A program made the translations under genes and the position numbers. 64,000 nt of DNA. It comes from VRUE01 sp963753245 (GTDB lineage Bacteria; Actinomycetota; Thermoleophilia; Solirubrobacterales; 70-9). Under the pieces are notes generated by a model that saw only the letters and a program-made list of their open reading frames with translations, ran no database searches and was not told where the DNA came from. Of the stretch, positions 43,321 through 51,708 are shown one piece after another. The number at the start of each line of letters is the position of its first letter. Positions within the stretch are counted from its first letter, which is position 1. The stretch lies in the NCBI GenBank assembly GCA_963753245.1, contig CAVWBK010000008.1:62001-126000 (forward strand). Direction: 5' to 3'.

Positions 43321-43416
43321 TGCGCCCGACGAGAATCGAACTCGCGACCTTCGGCTTGAAAGACCGACGCTCTTTGCCACTCGTTAAAGCAGCGTTGACC
43401 ACTGAGCTACGGGCGC
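43321..43416 (-). tRNA. tRNA-like gene, anticodon UUC (Glu), with a 22-base D-loop insertion
   Basis: On the minus strand the 5' acceptor arm GCGCCCG (43416-43410) pairs with CGGGCGC at the 3' end. The D-stem is GCTC/GAGC. The anticodon stem is TCGGT/GCCGA around the loop CTTTCAA, which gives anticodon TTC. The T-arm is GCGAG TTCGATT CTCGT, the discriminator is A, and no CCA is encoded. The D-loop is 31 bases instead of 8-11: AGTGG occurs twice, and removing one copy with its 17-base spacer would leave a normal 74-base tRNA. The body looks more like a tRNA-Arg than a typical tRNA-Glu, so identity is doubtful and it may be nonfunctional. Confidence 0.6.
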
Positions 43417-43444
43417 ACGCCTCGCGCACTTTAACGGGAGCAAG

Positions 43445-44197
43445 GTGGACTTAGGTCTCGAGAGTCGCACCGCTTTGGTGATGGGCGCCAGCCGCGGGCT
43501 GGGCAGGGCGATCGCCGCCTCCCTCGCCCGCGAGGGTGCGTGCGTCGCGATCGCCAGCCGCTCGCGCGAGCGGATCGAGGAGGCCGCGGCGGCGATCGAC
43601 CCGGCACCGACGCCGTTTCTCGCCGACGCAGCAGACCTCGAGCGCATCGCGGCGCTGCCGGCCGAGGTCGAGGAGGCGCTCGGCCCAATCGACATCCTCG
43701 TCACCAACAGCGGCGGTCCACCACCCGGGGGCGCGCTGGCGCACGAGCTCGGGGAGTGGGAGCGGGCCTATCGCTCGCTGGTGCTGGCGCCAAGGGTGCT
43801 CGCCGAGGCCGTTGTCCCGGGGATGCGGGAGCGCGGCTGGGGTCGGATCGTCAATGTCGGCTCGAGCGCGACCCGTGAGCCGATCCCCTTCCTCAACCTC
43901 TCCAACTCACACCGGATGGCCGCGGTCGGCTTCCTCAAGACGCTCGCCGGCGAGGTCGCCGGGGACGGGATCACCGTCAACACCCTCGCCACAGGCCGCT
44001 TCGCGACCGAGCGACTCGCGGCGATGGCCTCGATGGAGGCGGCCGAAGAGTCGGCGAGGAGCGAGGTCCCGGCCGGGCGCCTCGGCCGACCCGAGGAGTA
44101 CGGAGATCTGGTTGCCTTCGTGTGCTCGGAACGCGCCGCCTACATCACCGGGACCGTGATCCCGATTGACGGCGGCCTCCTGCACAGCGCCTTCTAG
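43445..44197 (+). CDS. SDR family oxidoreductase with atypical active site
   Basis: A 250-residue short-chain dehydrogenase/reductase. The NAD(P) site is clear (ALVMGASRGLGRAIAASL), with NSGG near residue 85. The catalytic Ser is present in VNVGSSATREP. The usual Tyr-x-x-x-Lys is replaced by LSNSHRMA, a known SDR subgroup feature. The C-terminal GTVIPIDGGL is typical. It starts at GTG 43445, 28 bases from the divergently read tRNA. Substrate unknown. It is convergent with lysS, one base between stops. Confidence 0.82.
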   Translation: MDLGLESRTALVMGASRGLGRAIAASLAREGACVAIASRSRERIEEAAAAIDPAPTPFLADAADLERIAALPAEVEEALGPIDILVTNSGGPPPGGALAHELGEWERAYRSLVLAPRVLAEAVVPGMRERGWGRIVNVGSSATREPIPFLNLSNSHRMAAVGFLKTLAGEVAGDGITVNTLATGRFATERLAAMASMEAAEESARSEVPAGRLGRPEEYGDLVAFVCSERAAYITGTVIPIDGGLLHSAF

Positions 44198-44198
44198 C

Positions 44199-45689
44199 TC
44201 AACCGGCGCCCGGTTTCTCGCGCATCGAGGGGAAGAGAATCACGTCGCGCAGGGTCGGGGAATCAGTGAGGATCATCATCAGGCGATCGACACCGAGTCC
44301 GCAACCGCTCGCGGTCAGCATCCCGTACTCGAGCGCCCGCACGAACTCTTCATCGTGCTCGTGGGGATTCTCCTCGGCACCCTTCTCCTGGCGTTCGCGC
44401 TGTTCGACGAAGCGGCGGCGCTGCTCGACCGGGTCATTGATGTCGGTGCCCCCGCCGGTGATCTCCATGCCGGCGACGATCCCGTCGAAGGCCTCACAGA
44501 GGCGCTCGGGATACTCGCGCACGGGCTTGACCAGCGGCCAGATGTCAAGCGGTAGGTCACAGATGAAGGTCGGCTGCCTGAGCTTTGGCTCAATCAGCTT
44601 GCCCTGCAGGGTGTCGGCGAGTGCGGCCCAGTCATCGTCGGGTTGGGCATCGTCTCCGGCAAGCTCGGCGAGCTGATCGCGACTCAGCTCGGTGATGTCG
44701 GCGCCGGTCTCCTCGAGCAGCGCCTCGCGCAGGGAGATCCGCTTCCAGGGGGTCGCGAAGTCGATCTGCTCGCCGCCGAAGACCACCTTGGTGGTCCCCA
44801 TCACCCGCTGCACAACGGCGGCGATCAGCTCCTCGGTAACCGCCATCACGCCGTTGTAGTCGGCACCGCTGACAAACCACTCGAGCATCGTGAACTCGGG
44901 GTTGTGCTGGGGCGACATGCCCTCGTTGCGGAAGAACTTGCCGAGCTCATAGACATCCTCAAAGCCGCCGACGATCGCCCGCTTGAGATACAGCTCGGTG
45001 GCGATTCGCAGGAAGAGGTGGCGGTCGAGGGCGTTGTGGTGGGTCTTGAAGGGGCGCGCCGCCGCGCCGCCGGTCATCCGTTGCAGGATCGGTGTTTCGA
45101 GCTCAACGTAGCCGCGCTCATTCATGTGCTCGCGGATTGCCGCCAGCAGCTTGGCGCGCAGCTTGAAGACCTCGCGCGAGCGCTCGTTGGCCATCAGGTC
45201 GAGCTCGCGCTGGCGGTAGCGCGTATCGGGGTCAGAGATTCCGTGGAAGAGGTCTGGCGGGTCACGCAGCGCCTTGGCGAGGAGCGTCGCCTCGCGCACC
45301 GCGAGCGCCAGCTGTCCGCGTTTGGTGACGTGCAGCTCGCCCTCGATGCCGACGATGTCGCCGATATCGAAGTCCTCGATCCGACCGAAGGCCTCCTCGC
45401 CGAGGGAATCGACCCGGGCATAGGCCTGGATCGTTCCCGAGAGGTCGCGGATGTCGAGGAAGGCGGTCTTGCCGTGCCCGCGGTGCCCGGTCACCCGACC
45501 GGCGATTCGGTAGGAGAGCTGCGACTGCTCGCCCTCACCCAGCTGCGCGGGGTCATTGGCGGCGTAAATCTCCTCGATCCTGGTGCGATCGGGGAAGGCG
45601 CGGGGGAAGGGATCGATTCCTTCGGCCCGCAGCCGCTCCGCCTTGGCGCGACGCTCGGCCTCGGTCGAGCCGGTGGAATCGGTGCTCAT
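44199..45689 (-). CDS. lysS: Lysyl-tRNA synthetase, class II
   Basis: A 496-residue class II synthetase that attaches lysine to tRNA-Lys in the cytoplasm. The N-terminal OB-fold anticodon domain reads RIAGRVTGHRGHGKTAFLDI. Motif 2 is in FFRNEGMSPQHNPEFTMLEW and motif 3 in GCGLGVDRLMMILTD. Length and order match bacterial LysS. It is the last gene of a four-gene minus-strand group (argF, lgt, prmC, lysS), 16 bases after prmC, probably one operon. Confidence 0.95.
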   Translation of the reverse strand: MSTDSTGSTEAERRAKAERLRAEGIDPFPRAFPDRTRIEEIYAANDPAQLGEGEQSQLSYRIAGRVTGHRGHGKTAFLDIRDLSGTIQAYARVDSLGEEAFGRIEDFDIGDIVGIEGELHVTKRGQLALAVREATLLAKALRDPPDLFHGISDPDTRYRQRELDLMANERSREVFKLRAKLLAAIREHMNERGYVELETPILQRMTGGAAARPFKTHHNALDRHLFLRIATELYLKRAIVGGFEDVYELGKFFRNEGMSPQHNPEFTMLEWFVSGADYNGVMAVTEELIAAVVQRVMGTTKVVFGGEQIDFATPWKRISLREALLEETGADITELSRDQLAELAGDDAQPDDDWAALADTLQGKLIEPKLRQPTFICDLPLDIWPLVKPVREYPERLCEAFDGIVAGMEITGGGTDINDPVEQRRRFVEQRERQEKGAEENPHEHDEEFVRALEYGMLTASGCGLGVDRLMMILTDSPTLRDVILFPSMREKPGAG

Positions 45690-45705
45690 CAGCCCGCGCC
45701 CCGGC

Positions 45706-46524
45706 TCACCGAACGCGGCCGACCGTCACCCGCTCGCCACCCATGTAATCGGTCAGGGTGCGTGCCTCCTCGAGCATCTCCCGCATCGTCGGCCCGTGGT
45801 GGGTGTCGTGCTCAAAAGCTGCCCGCCAGCCTGAGGGGAGCTCGCCGAGCACACCGCGGATCACGCCCAGGCCATCCTCACCGCAGTCCCCGGTGACCGC
45901 GATCCGCGGCTCGCGCTGAATCTCGGGCGAGCGATCGAAGATCGTCGCATCGGTGACGTAGGGCAGGTTGGCGAGGACCATGTCAACCGGCTCGTCAAGG
46001 AGCCCGTCGGGCAGTCCCTCCTCGACGCTCACCTCGAGCCCGATGCCGAGCCGCTCGGCGTTCTCGCGGGCGACCGCGGCGGCCTCGGGTGAGAGATCGG
46101 AGGCGCTCACCCTCAGGTCGGGACGCTTGTTGAGCAGGGCGAGGGCGACGGCGCCCGAGCCGGTGCCGATCTCGTGCACGCGGGCACCCTCGGGCAGCTC
46201 GGCGGCGACCTCGACCAAAAGGCCGGTCTCGCGGCGCGGGATCAGCACCCGCGAATCGACGGCGACGTCGATCCCCTGGAAGCGCTGATGGCCGAGGATG
46301 TAGGCGAGCGGCTCGTGTTCGGCGCGGCGGGCGACCCGCTCCTCGATCGTGGCGGCCAGCTCCGTGCTGAGCTCGCCCGAGCCATCCGCGGAGAGCTGCT
46401 CGACCGCGATTCCCAGCGCGTTGGCGACCAGCGCCTCAGCATCGGCACGCGGCTGCTCACAGCCGGCGGCGGCGATCGTCTCGGCCGCCTTGTCGACGGC
46501 GGCGCCGACGGTCGTCTCAGTCAC
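45706..46524 (-). CDS. prmC: Release-factor glutamine N5-methyltransferase
   Basis: A 272-residue SAM-dependent enzyme that methylates the GGQ glutamine of peptide-chain release factors. The N-terminal helical domain carries PLAYILGHQRFQGIDVAVDS. The SAM site is EIGTGSGAVALAL. The catalytic motif, normally NPPY, reads NLPY (VLANLPYVTD). The protein is otherwise full length. Its start overlaps the stop of lgt (ATGA), and lysS follows after 16 bases. Confidence 0.9.
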   Translation of the reverse strand: MTETTVGAAVDKAAETIAAAGCEQPRADAEALVANALGIAVEQLSADGSGELSTELAATIEERVARRAEHEPLAYILGHQRFQGIDVAVDSRVLIPRRETGLLVEVAAELPEGARVHEIGTGSGAVALALLNKRPDLRVSASDLSPEAAAVARENAERLGIGLEVSVEEGLPDGLLDEPVDMVLANLPYVTDATIFDRSPEIQREPRIAVTGDCGEDGLGVIRGVLGELPSGWRAAFEHDTHHGPTMREMLEEARTLTDYMGGERVTVGRVR

Positions 46525-47312
46525 TGCTCGAAAGCCTCCCTCTGGGTTGCGAGTCCGGGGTCGCGCCCGAGATTACCGTGGCGGCGCTTGACGACGCAGA
46601 TCCAAACGAGACCGACCGCCACCATCCCGAGGCTCTCGAGCTGAGCTGCGGTCAATCCCAGCGCCACAACGTTGTTGCGGCGGATGAACTCGACCAGGAA
46701 ACGCTCGACGCCCGCGTAGATCAGATAGATCGCGAAGAGCACCCCGGTGCGGAAGCGGTCGCGCAGCTGCCAGAGGATCCAGGCGCCGAGGCCCATCACC
46801 AGGGTCTCGTAGATCGGCGTCGGCTGCACGGTGCGATCGGTGGGCAGGGTCCCGTTTGGATAGGACATCGCCCACGGTCCGTTCCAGGCCTTGCCGTAGT
46901 CGCCGTCGCCGGAGAGCTGACAGCCGCAGCGCCCGATCGCGTAGCCGAGCGCCAGAGCCGGGGCGCAGAGGTCGAGCAAGACCAGGCCGAGGAAGCGCCG
47001 GTAGTGGGCCCAGATCACGACGGCGAGGGTGCCGCCGATCACCCCGCCATACCAGACCAAGCCCGAGCCCGAGAAGAGTTTGCCGAGCAGATCGTGCTTG
47101 ACGCTGTCGTAGTTTTGGACGATGAAGTAGATCCGCGAGCCGACGATCCCGCCGGCGAGGGCCGAGAAGCAGAGCTCATAGGCCCAGTCGGTCGGCTTGC
47201 CGATCTCGCCCAGGCGCTTGGCGATCAGCGCCCCGGCGCCGAGGAAGGCGAGCGCGAACATCAGACCGAAGGTCTGCAGAGTGAGCGGGCCGAGGTGGAG
47301 TTCTGGGTACAC
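46521..47312 (-). CDS. lgt: Prolipoprotein diacylglyceryl transferase
   Basis: A 263-residue multi-pass membrane enzyme that moves diacylglycerol from phosphatidylglycerol to the lipobox cysteine of prolipoproteins. Family signatures are GSGLVWYGGVIGG and GYAIGRCGCQLSGDGDYG, which contains the conserved Arg and Asp. Later ones are QPTPIYE and GVERFLVEFIRRN, with its conserved Glu and Arg. Seven hydrophobic segments can be drawn. It lies 6 bases after argF and overlaps prmC by four bases, so the operon is tightly packed. Confidence 0.93.
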   Translation of the reverse strand: MYPELHLGPLTLQTFGLMFALAFLGAGALIAKRLGEIGKPTDWAYELCFSALAGGIVGSRIYFIVQNYDSVKHDLLGKLFSGSGLVWYGGVIGGTLAVVIWAHYRRFLGLVLLDLCAPALALGYAIGRCGCQLSGDGDYGKAWNGPWAMSYPNGTLPTDRTVQPTPIYETLVMGLGAWILWQLRDRFRTGVLFAIYLIYAGVERFLVEFIRRNNVVALGLTAAQLESLGMVAVGLVWICVVKRRHGNLGRDPGLATQREAFEQ

Positions 47313-47318
47313 GAGCGC

Positions 47319-48206
47319 CTAGGAATCCGCCAGCAGCGTGGCGAGCAGCGCCTTCTGGGTGTGCAGACGGTTCTCGGCCTGATCCCAGACCGCGGAGCGC
47401 TCGCCGTAGAGCAGCTCGGCGGAGATCTCCTCACCGGGGTGTGCGGGCAGGCAGTGCAGGACGACCGCGCGATCCTTGGCCGCCGCGAGCAGGTCGGCGT
47501 CGACGCGAAACGGGGCCAGGTCGCGTCGGCGCCGCTCGGCCTCGGGCTCATCGCCCATGCTGACCCAGACATCGGTGTAGATCGCGTCGGCTCCCGCGGC
47601 GGCGCCCCGCGGGTCATCGGTCAGCTTCGCGCCGTGGCCCTCCTCGAGCTGGTAGCCGGAGGGCGCGGCAACAAGGAACTCGACACCGCAGAGCTCGCAG
47701 GCGATCGCCAGCGAGCGGGCGACGTTGTTGCCGTCACCGACGTAGGCCAGACGCAGGCCCTCGAGCTCGCCGAAGCGCTCGCGCAGAGTGAGCAGGTCAG
47801 CCAGCGCCTGGCAGGGATGGTGGATCGGGGTCAGCGCGTTGATCACCGGCACCTCGGCGGCGGCGGCCAGCTCGGCGACGTCGCGATCAGAGCCTGAGCG
47901 GATCACGATCCCGTCGATGTAGCGCGACAGGACGCGGGCGGTGTCGCCCACCGACTCGCCGCGGGAGATCTGCAGTTCATCGCCGCGCAAAACGATCGGG
48001 GTGGCGCCGAGCTCGGCGACGCCGACCTCAAAGGAGATTCGGGTCCTGGTCGAGGGCCGCTCAAAGACCAGCGCCAGGCTGCGCCCGGCGAGCGTCTCAG
48101 CGCCGGCACCGGCCCGTCTTCGGGCTTTCAAATCGGCCGCCAGCTCGAGCAGCTCGGCGAGCTCAAATGCGCCCAACTCCTCGCCTGTCAGGAAGTCTCG
48201 CTTCAA
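47319..48206 (-). CDS. argF: Ornithine carbamoyltransferase
   Basis: A 295-residue enzyme that joins carbamoyl phosphate and ornithine to give citrulline in arginine synthesis. The signatures are FERPSTRTRISFEVG (carbamoyl-phosphate site), IHHPCQALADL, and LHCLPAHPGEE near the C-terminus. The start is taken as TTG 48206 (LKRDFLTGEELG), which matches the family's opening. A longer frame upstream runs antisense to the next gene and is unlikely. No other arginine gene is nearby. It heads the argF-lgt-prmC-lysS group. Divergent from the EEP gene, 18 bases away. Confidence 0.9.
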   Translation of the reverse strand: MKRDFLTGEELGAFELAELLELAADLKARRRAGAGAETLAGRSLALVFERPSTRTRISFEVGVAELGATPIVLRGDELQISRGESVGDTARVLSRYIDGIVIRSGSDRDVAELAAAAEVPVINALTPIHHPCQALADLLTLRERFGELEGLRLAYVGDGNNVARSLAIACELCGVEFLVAAPSGYQLEEGHGAKLTDDPRGAAAGADAIYTDVWVSMGDEPEAERRRRDLAPFRVDADLLAAAKDRAVVLHCLPAHPGEEISAELLYGERSAVWDQAENRLHTQKALLATLLADS

Positions 48207-48224
48207 GCCGGAAATACTAAGCGG

Positions 48225-49052
48225 GTGCCGCAGCTGACCGCGATCACCTGGAACCTCTTCCACGGAAGGGACTTCCCGCCGGACCCCGAGCTCCTCACCT
48301 GGCGCTCGCGGTTGCTGCGGATCAGCGAGCGAAACGCCACCCACATCCAGGTCAACCGCGGGCTGGCGCGCGAGTTCTGCGCGCTGCTGGGGGCCACGGC
48401 CTGGGACGTCGCGCTTCTACAGGAGAGCCCGCCGCGTTTTGCCCTGCCCCTGGCCCAAGCCTGTGAGGCCCAGCGCCACCGAGTCCTCACCTCTCGCAAC
48501 GGGTTCGGTGCCCTGCGCGGCGCCGCGGCGCGCCTCAATCCCGACCTGATCGCCTCCAACGAGGGCGGCTCCAACCTGACCCTGGTGCGCGCCGCCGGGG
48601 CGCTCGGGCCGATCGCGGAGCGCCACGGGCTGACAATCCACGCGGGCGGGCCCGAGCGGCGCTCGATGGCGCTGACCCGTACCGCCTCGGGGGTTTGCCT
48701 CGCCAACCTGCACGCTTCGACCAATCCGCGCATGGCCAGCGAGGATGTCCTGCTCGCCGCCCGCGAAGCGAGTCAGTGGGCGGGTGGGGCACCCCTGCTC
48801 TTCGGCGGTGACCTCAACCTGCGGCCGCGCCAGAGCCCGCAGACCTTCAGCGAGCTCGAAGAGCGCTTCGGCCTGCGTGCTCCGACCGGGCCGGATGCGA
48901 TCGACCACCTGCTCGCCCGTGGGCTGGAGGTCCTCGAGCCGCCAGCCCGGTGGCCGCCCGAGCGACGTGAGCTGCGCGCCGGCGGTCTCGCTCTTCGCCT
49001 CTCCGACCACGCTCCGGTCGGGGCGGTTTTCGAGACCCTCGGAGTGCGGTAG
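48225..49052 (+). CDS. Endonuclease/exonuclease/phosphatase (EEP) family protein
   Basis: A 275-residue protein with an EEP fold and no signal peptide. It starts at GTG 48225 with LTAITWNLFHGRDFPPD (Asn of the first metal site). The motif LLQESPPRF has the conserved Glu. GGDLNLRPRQ carries the catalytic Asp/Asn pair, and LSDHAPVGAV carries the last Asp-His. All key positions are present, so it should be an active metal-dependent phosphodiesterase or phosphatase. The substrate (DNA, RNA or phosphoinositide) is not defined. Confidence 0.82.
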   Translation: MPQLTAITWNLFHGRDFPPDPELLTWRSRLLRISERNATHIQVNRGLAREFCALLGATAWDVALLQESPPRFALPLAQACEAQRHRVLTSRNGFGALRGAAARLNPDLIASNEGGSNLTLVRAAGALGPIAERHGLTIHAGGPERRSMALTRTASGVCLANLHASTNPRMASEDVLLAAREASQWAGGAPLLFGGDLNLRPRQSPQTFSELEERFGLRAPTGPDAIDHLLARGLEVLEPPARWPPERRELRAGGLALRLSDHAPVGAVFETLGVR

Positions 49053-49093
49053 TGCGATAGTCACCCCAACCACCGATCAGGAGACGAGAGCAG

Positions 49094-49549
49094 ATGGCGG
49101 AGAAAAAATCCAAAGCGTCGAGCAAACCCGGCAAAGGGAAAAAAGCTGCCAGCGGGTCGCGGAAAACCAAAGCGGCCAAAAAATCAACGGCGCCGAAACA
49201 AACGGCCAAAAAAGCGAAAGCCTCGAAAAAAGCCGCCGGTCCTCGCAGCACCGGCCTCGATAAGAGCGTCGAGGAGTTCCGCGCCAGCCTCGAGCGCAAC
49301 GTCACGGTCAGCCGTGATCGCCTCCAGGAGGTGGTCGACGACGCCGTGCGACGCGGGCGGATGACGCGCGGCGATGCCGAGAAGATGCTCTCGGACCTGA
49401 TCAAACGTGGGCGGCGTCAGACCGACTCGCTGCTCAAGGAGCTCGAACGGCTGGTCAAACAGGCGCGCAAAGAGGTCGGTGGACGGGCCCAGCCGGTTCG
49501 AAAGCAGGCCACCCAGGCAGCGCGGCGCGCCGCCAAAAAGCTCGGTTAG
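49094..49549 (+). CDS. Histone-H1-like/phasin-like protein
   Basis: A 151-residue protein. The first 50 residues are almost entirely Lys/Ala/Ser (KKSTAPKQTAKKAKASKKA), like a histone H1 or HctB tail. The rest is amphipathic helix, VDDAVRRGRMTRGDAEKML, resembling polyhydroxyalkanoate synthesis regulator phasins, and the end is basic again (ARRAAKKLG). It could compact DNA or bind granules; the tail favours nucleic acid. It is followed by the methyltransferase, whose GTG start overlaps this stop (TAGTG). Confidence 0.78.
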   Translation: MAEKKSKASSKPGKGKKAASGSRKTKAAKKSTAPKQTAKKAKASKKAAGPRSTGLDKSVEEFRASLERNVTVSRDRLQEVVDDAVRRGRMTRGDAEKMLSDLIKRGRRQTDSLLKELERLVKQARKEVGGRAQPVRKQATQAARRAAKKLG

Positions 49550-50853
49550 TGCCCGAGCTCGAGCTCGAGATCGACTCGCTCGCCTTCGGCGGGCGGGGCA
49601 TCGCTCGCGAGGAGGGGCTGGTGGTCTTCGTCTCCGGCGCCCTGCCCGGTGACCGAGTGCGGGCCGAGGTCACCAAGTCCAAGCGCCGCTTCGCCGAGGC
49701 ACGCACCGTCGAGCTGCTGCGCCCCGGCGCCGAGCGAATCCCCGATCGCTGCGTGCACGAAGGCGAGCCCTGCCCGGGGGCACCGTGGCAGGGGCTGCCC
49801 TATGAGCGCCAGCTCCAGCACAAGCAGGATCAGGTCGATGAGGCCCTGCGGCGCATCGGTGGCCTCGATGACTTCGCGCTCGAGGAGATCGTGCCCGCCA
49901 CGGCACAGTGGCGCTACCGCAACAAGCTCGAGTACTCCTTCGGCGAGCGCGATGGCGAGCCCAACCTCGGCTTCCACGCCCGCGGGCGCTGGGACCGGAT
50001 CGTCGGTGTTGAGGACTGCCTGCTCGCCTCCGAGGCGGGAAACGCCGCTCGCAACGAGGTCCGCGACTGGGCACGGCGTGAGTCGCTTCCCGCCTATGAG
50101 AAGCGTGACCGGCGCGGGATCTTGCGCAATCTGGTGGTCCGCGAGGGGCGGCGCACGGGACAGCTCCAAACCCGGCTGATCACCTCCCCCGCCCAGTTCA
50201 CCAAACCGCCCGTCGACCTGCACACGGTGATCGAGGGCGATTCCGGCGGTACCGATGGGCCGACCGGGGCGCTGGGCGAGGAGCGCCTGCGCGAGGAGCT
50301 CTGCGGACTGGCCCTGGAGATGTCTCACGGCGCCTTCTTCCAGACCAATACCGAGATGGCCGAGCAGCTCTACGCGGTCGCCGCCGAGTACGCCGGTCTG
50401 GGTGCCGGCGAGCGCCTCTTTGACCTCTACTGTGGGATCGGCACGATCGGGTTGACGTTGGCCGGGCGGGCGGGCGAGGTCTGGGGTCTGGAGCTGGTCC
50501 CCGAGGCGATCGCCGATGCCAAGGCCAACGCCGCGCGCAACGCGATCAAAAACGCCCAATTCTTCGCCGGCTCGGCCCGCACCAATACGCGAGCGCTGAT
50601 CGAGGCGGCCGGTAAACCCGATGTGGTGATCATCGACCCGCCCCGCGCCGGCCTCTCGCAGAAGATCGTCAGGCGGGTGATCGAGTGCGAGGCAAAGAGG
50701 ATCGTCTACGTGTCCTGCAACCCGACCACGCTGGCGCCCAACGCGGCCCAGCTCGGCGAGGCCGGTTATAGGCTGCGCCGCGTGAGGCCGGTTGACATGT
50801 TCCCCCAGACCCCGCACATCGAGTGCGTCGCGTTGCTCGAGAAGCAGGTCTGA
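49549..50853 (+). CDS. TrmA/RlmD-family RNA m5U methyltransferase
   Basis: A 434-residue SAM-dependent RNA methyltransferase. The N-terminal TRAM domain is IDSLAFGGRGIAREEGLVVF. An iron-sulfur-type region follows (CVHEGEPCPGAPWQGL), where the third expected Cys is Ala; a later Cys is in VEDCLLAS. The SAM fold includes FDLYCGIGTIGLTLAG. The catalytic region has IDPPRAGLS and VSCNPTTLAPNA, with the nucleophile Cys. It ends at EKQV with TGA overlapping the next ATG (TGATG). It probably methylates a uridine in 23S rRNA or tRNA; the exact site is not assigned. Confidence 0.86.
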   Translation: MPELELEIDSLAFGGRGIAREEGLVVFVSGALPGDRVRAEVTKSKRRFAEARTVELLRPGAERIPDRCVHEGEPCPGAPWQGLPYERQLQHKQDQVDEALRRIGGLDDFALEEIVPATAQWRYRNKLEYSFGERDGEPNLGFHARGRWDRIVGVEDCLLASEAGNAARNEVRDWARRESLPAYEKRDRRGILRNLVVREGRRTGQLQTRLITSPAQFTKPPVDLHTVIEGDSGGTDGPTGALGEERLREELCGLALEMSHGAFFQTNTEMAEQLYAVAAEYAGLGAGERLFDLYCGIGTIGLTLAGRAGEVWGLELVPEAIADAKANAARNAIKNAQFFAGSARTNTRALIEAAGKPDVVIIDPPRAGLSQKIVRRVIECEAKRIVYVSCNPTTLAPNAAQLGEAGYRLRRVRPVDMFPQTPHIECVALLEKQV

Positions 50854-51629
50854 TGGGGCGCGGCTTCGGCGTCGCGGCCGGCCTCGGGCCCGCGGTGGCG
50901 CGCCCACTCGCGGCGCGCTGCGCAGAGCTCGGCTATGACTCGGTCTGGTCCAACGATCACCCCGGCGCCAAGGGCCTTGAGACGCTCGCTGAGTTCGCCG
51001 CCGGCGCGCCCTCGATCGAGCTTGGCGTCGCCGTGATCGCCCTCGACCGCACGCCGCCCGAGGAGATCGCCGCCGACATCGAGCGCCTCGGGCTCGACCG
51101 CGCGCGGCTCTGGCTGGGAGTCGGCGCCGGGTCGACGCCGAAACCGCTGAGCAGGATGCGCGCGGCGCTGCCGGCGCTGCGCGAGGCGCTGCCGGGGGTG
51201 CGCCTGGTGCTGGCGGCAATGGGTCCGAAGATGTGTGCGCTGGGCGGCGAGCAGTTCGACGGCGTTTTCTTCAACTGGATGACGCCCGATTTTGCCGCCG
51301 GCGCTCGCGAGCAGGTCGAGGCGGGTGGCGCCGCCGCCGGCCGTGAGACGCCGCCGGTCTTCGGCTACGTGCGCACCGCGGTTGGCCCCGACGCCGCCGC
51401 GCGCCTCGCCAAGGAGGAATCGTTTTACCGCGACCTCCACGAGGGCTACCGCGATCATTTCGGCCGTCTCGGCGAGCCCGAGGGAACGGTCGGCGTCGCC
51501 GCCGTGGACCCGGCCGCCGCGCAGCAGGCGCTCGCCGCCTACACGGCGATCGATCAACCGGTGATCCGCGGCCTGACCAGCGCCACGAGCGAGGCGATGA
51601 GCGCCCTCGCCGAGGCCACGGCTCCCTGA
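50853..51629 (+). CDS. LLM-class (luciferase-like) flavin-dependent oxidoreductase
   Basis: A 258-residue luciferase-like TIM-barrel protein of the F420/FMN type. It starts at ATG 50853, overlapping the upstream stop. Features include ELGYDSVWSNDHPG near the N-terminus, the loop LWLGVGAGSTPKPL, and FDGVFFNWMTPDFA. It is shorter than many members (300-350) and may lack the insertion domain. Actinobacterial LLM proteins often use coenzyme F420, but cofactor and substrate cannot be read here. It is the last gene of the group starting at 49094. Confidence 0.8.
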   Translation: MGRGFGVAAGLGPAVARPLAARCAELGYDSVWSNDHPGAKGLETLAEFAAGAPSIELGVAVIALDRTPPEEIAADIERLGLDRARLWLGVGAGSTPKPLSRMRAALPALREALPGVRLVLAAMGPKMCALGGEQFDGVFFNWMTPDFAAGAREQVEAGGAAAGRETPPVFGYVRTAVGPDAAARLAKEESFYRDLHEGYRDHFGRLGEPEGTVGVAAVDPAAAQQALAAYTAIDQPVIRGLTSATSEAMSALAEATAP

Positions 51630-51708
51630 CCGGCACCACTCCGCCGAGCGAAGCCGAGCAGTTCAGAGGACGCTGTCGCGATCTGCGAGCCGGAGGCAGG
51701 CGCCGCGC

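Noticed and set aside
43105..43380. Minus-strand frame crossing the tRNA (SRRSRVRFSSGAF)
   Set aside because: It is a translation of the tRNA and its flank, a well-known false gene type.
43382..43404. Reading the tRNA as a class II tRNA with anticodon arm CGCTG-CTTTAAC-GAGTG (a UAA reader)
   Set aside because: The stem has a G-G mismatch, the D-stem would be lost and the variable arm would be far too long. The D-loop insertion model explains the repeat better.
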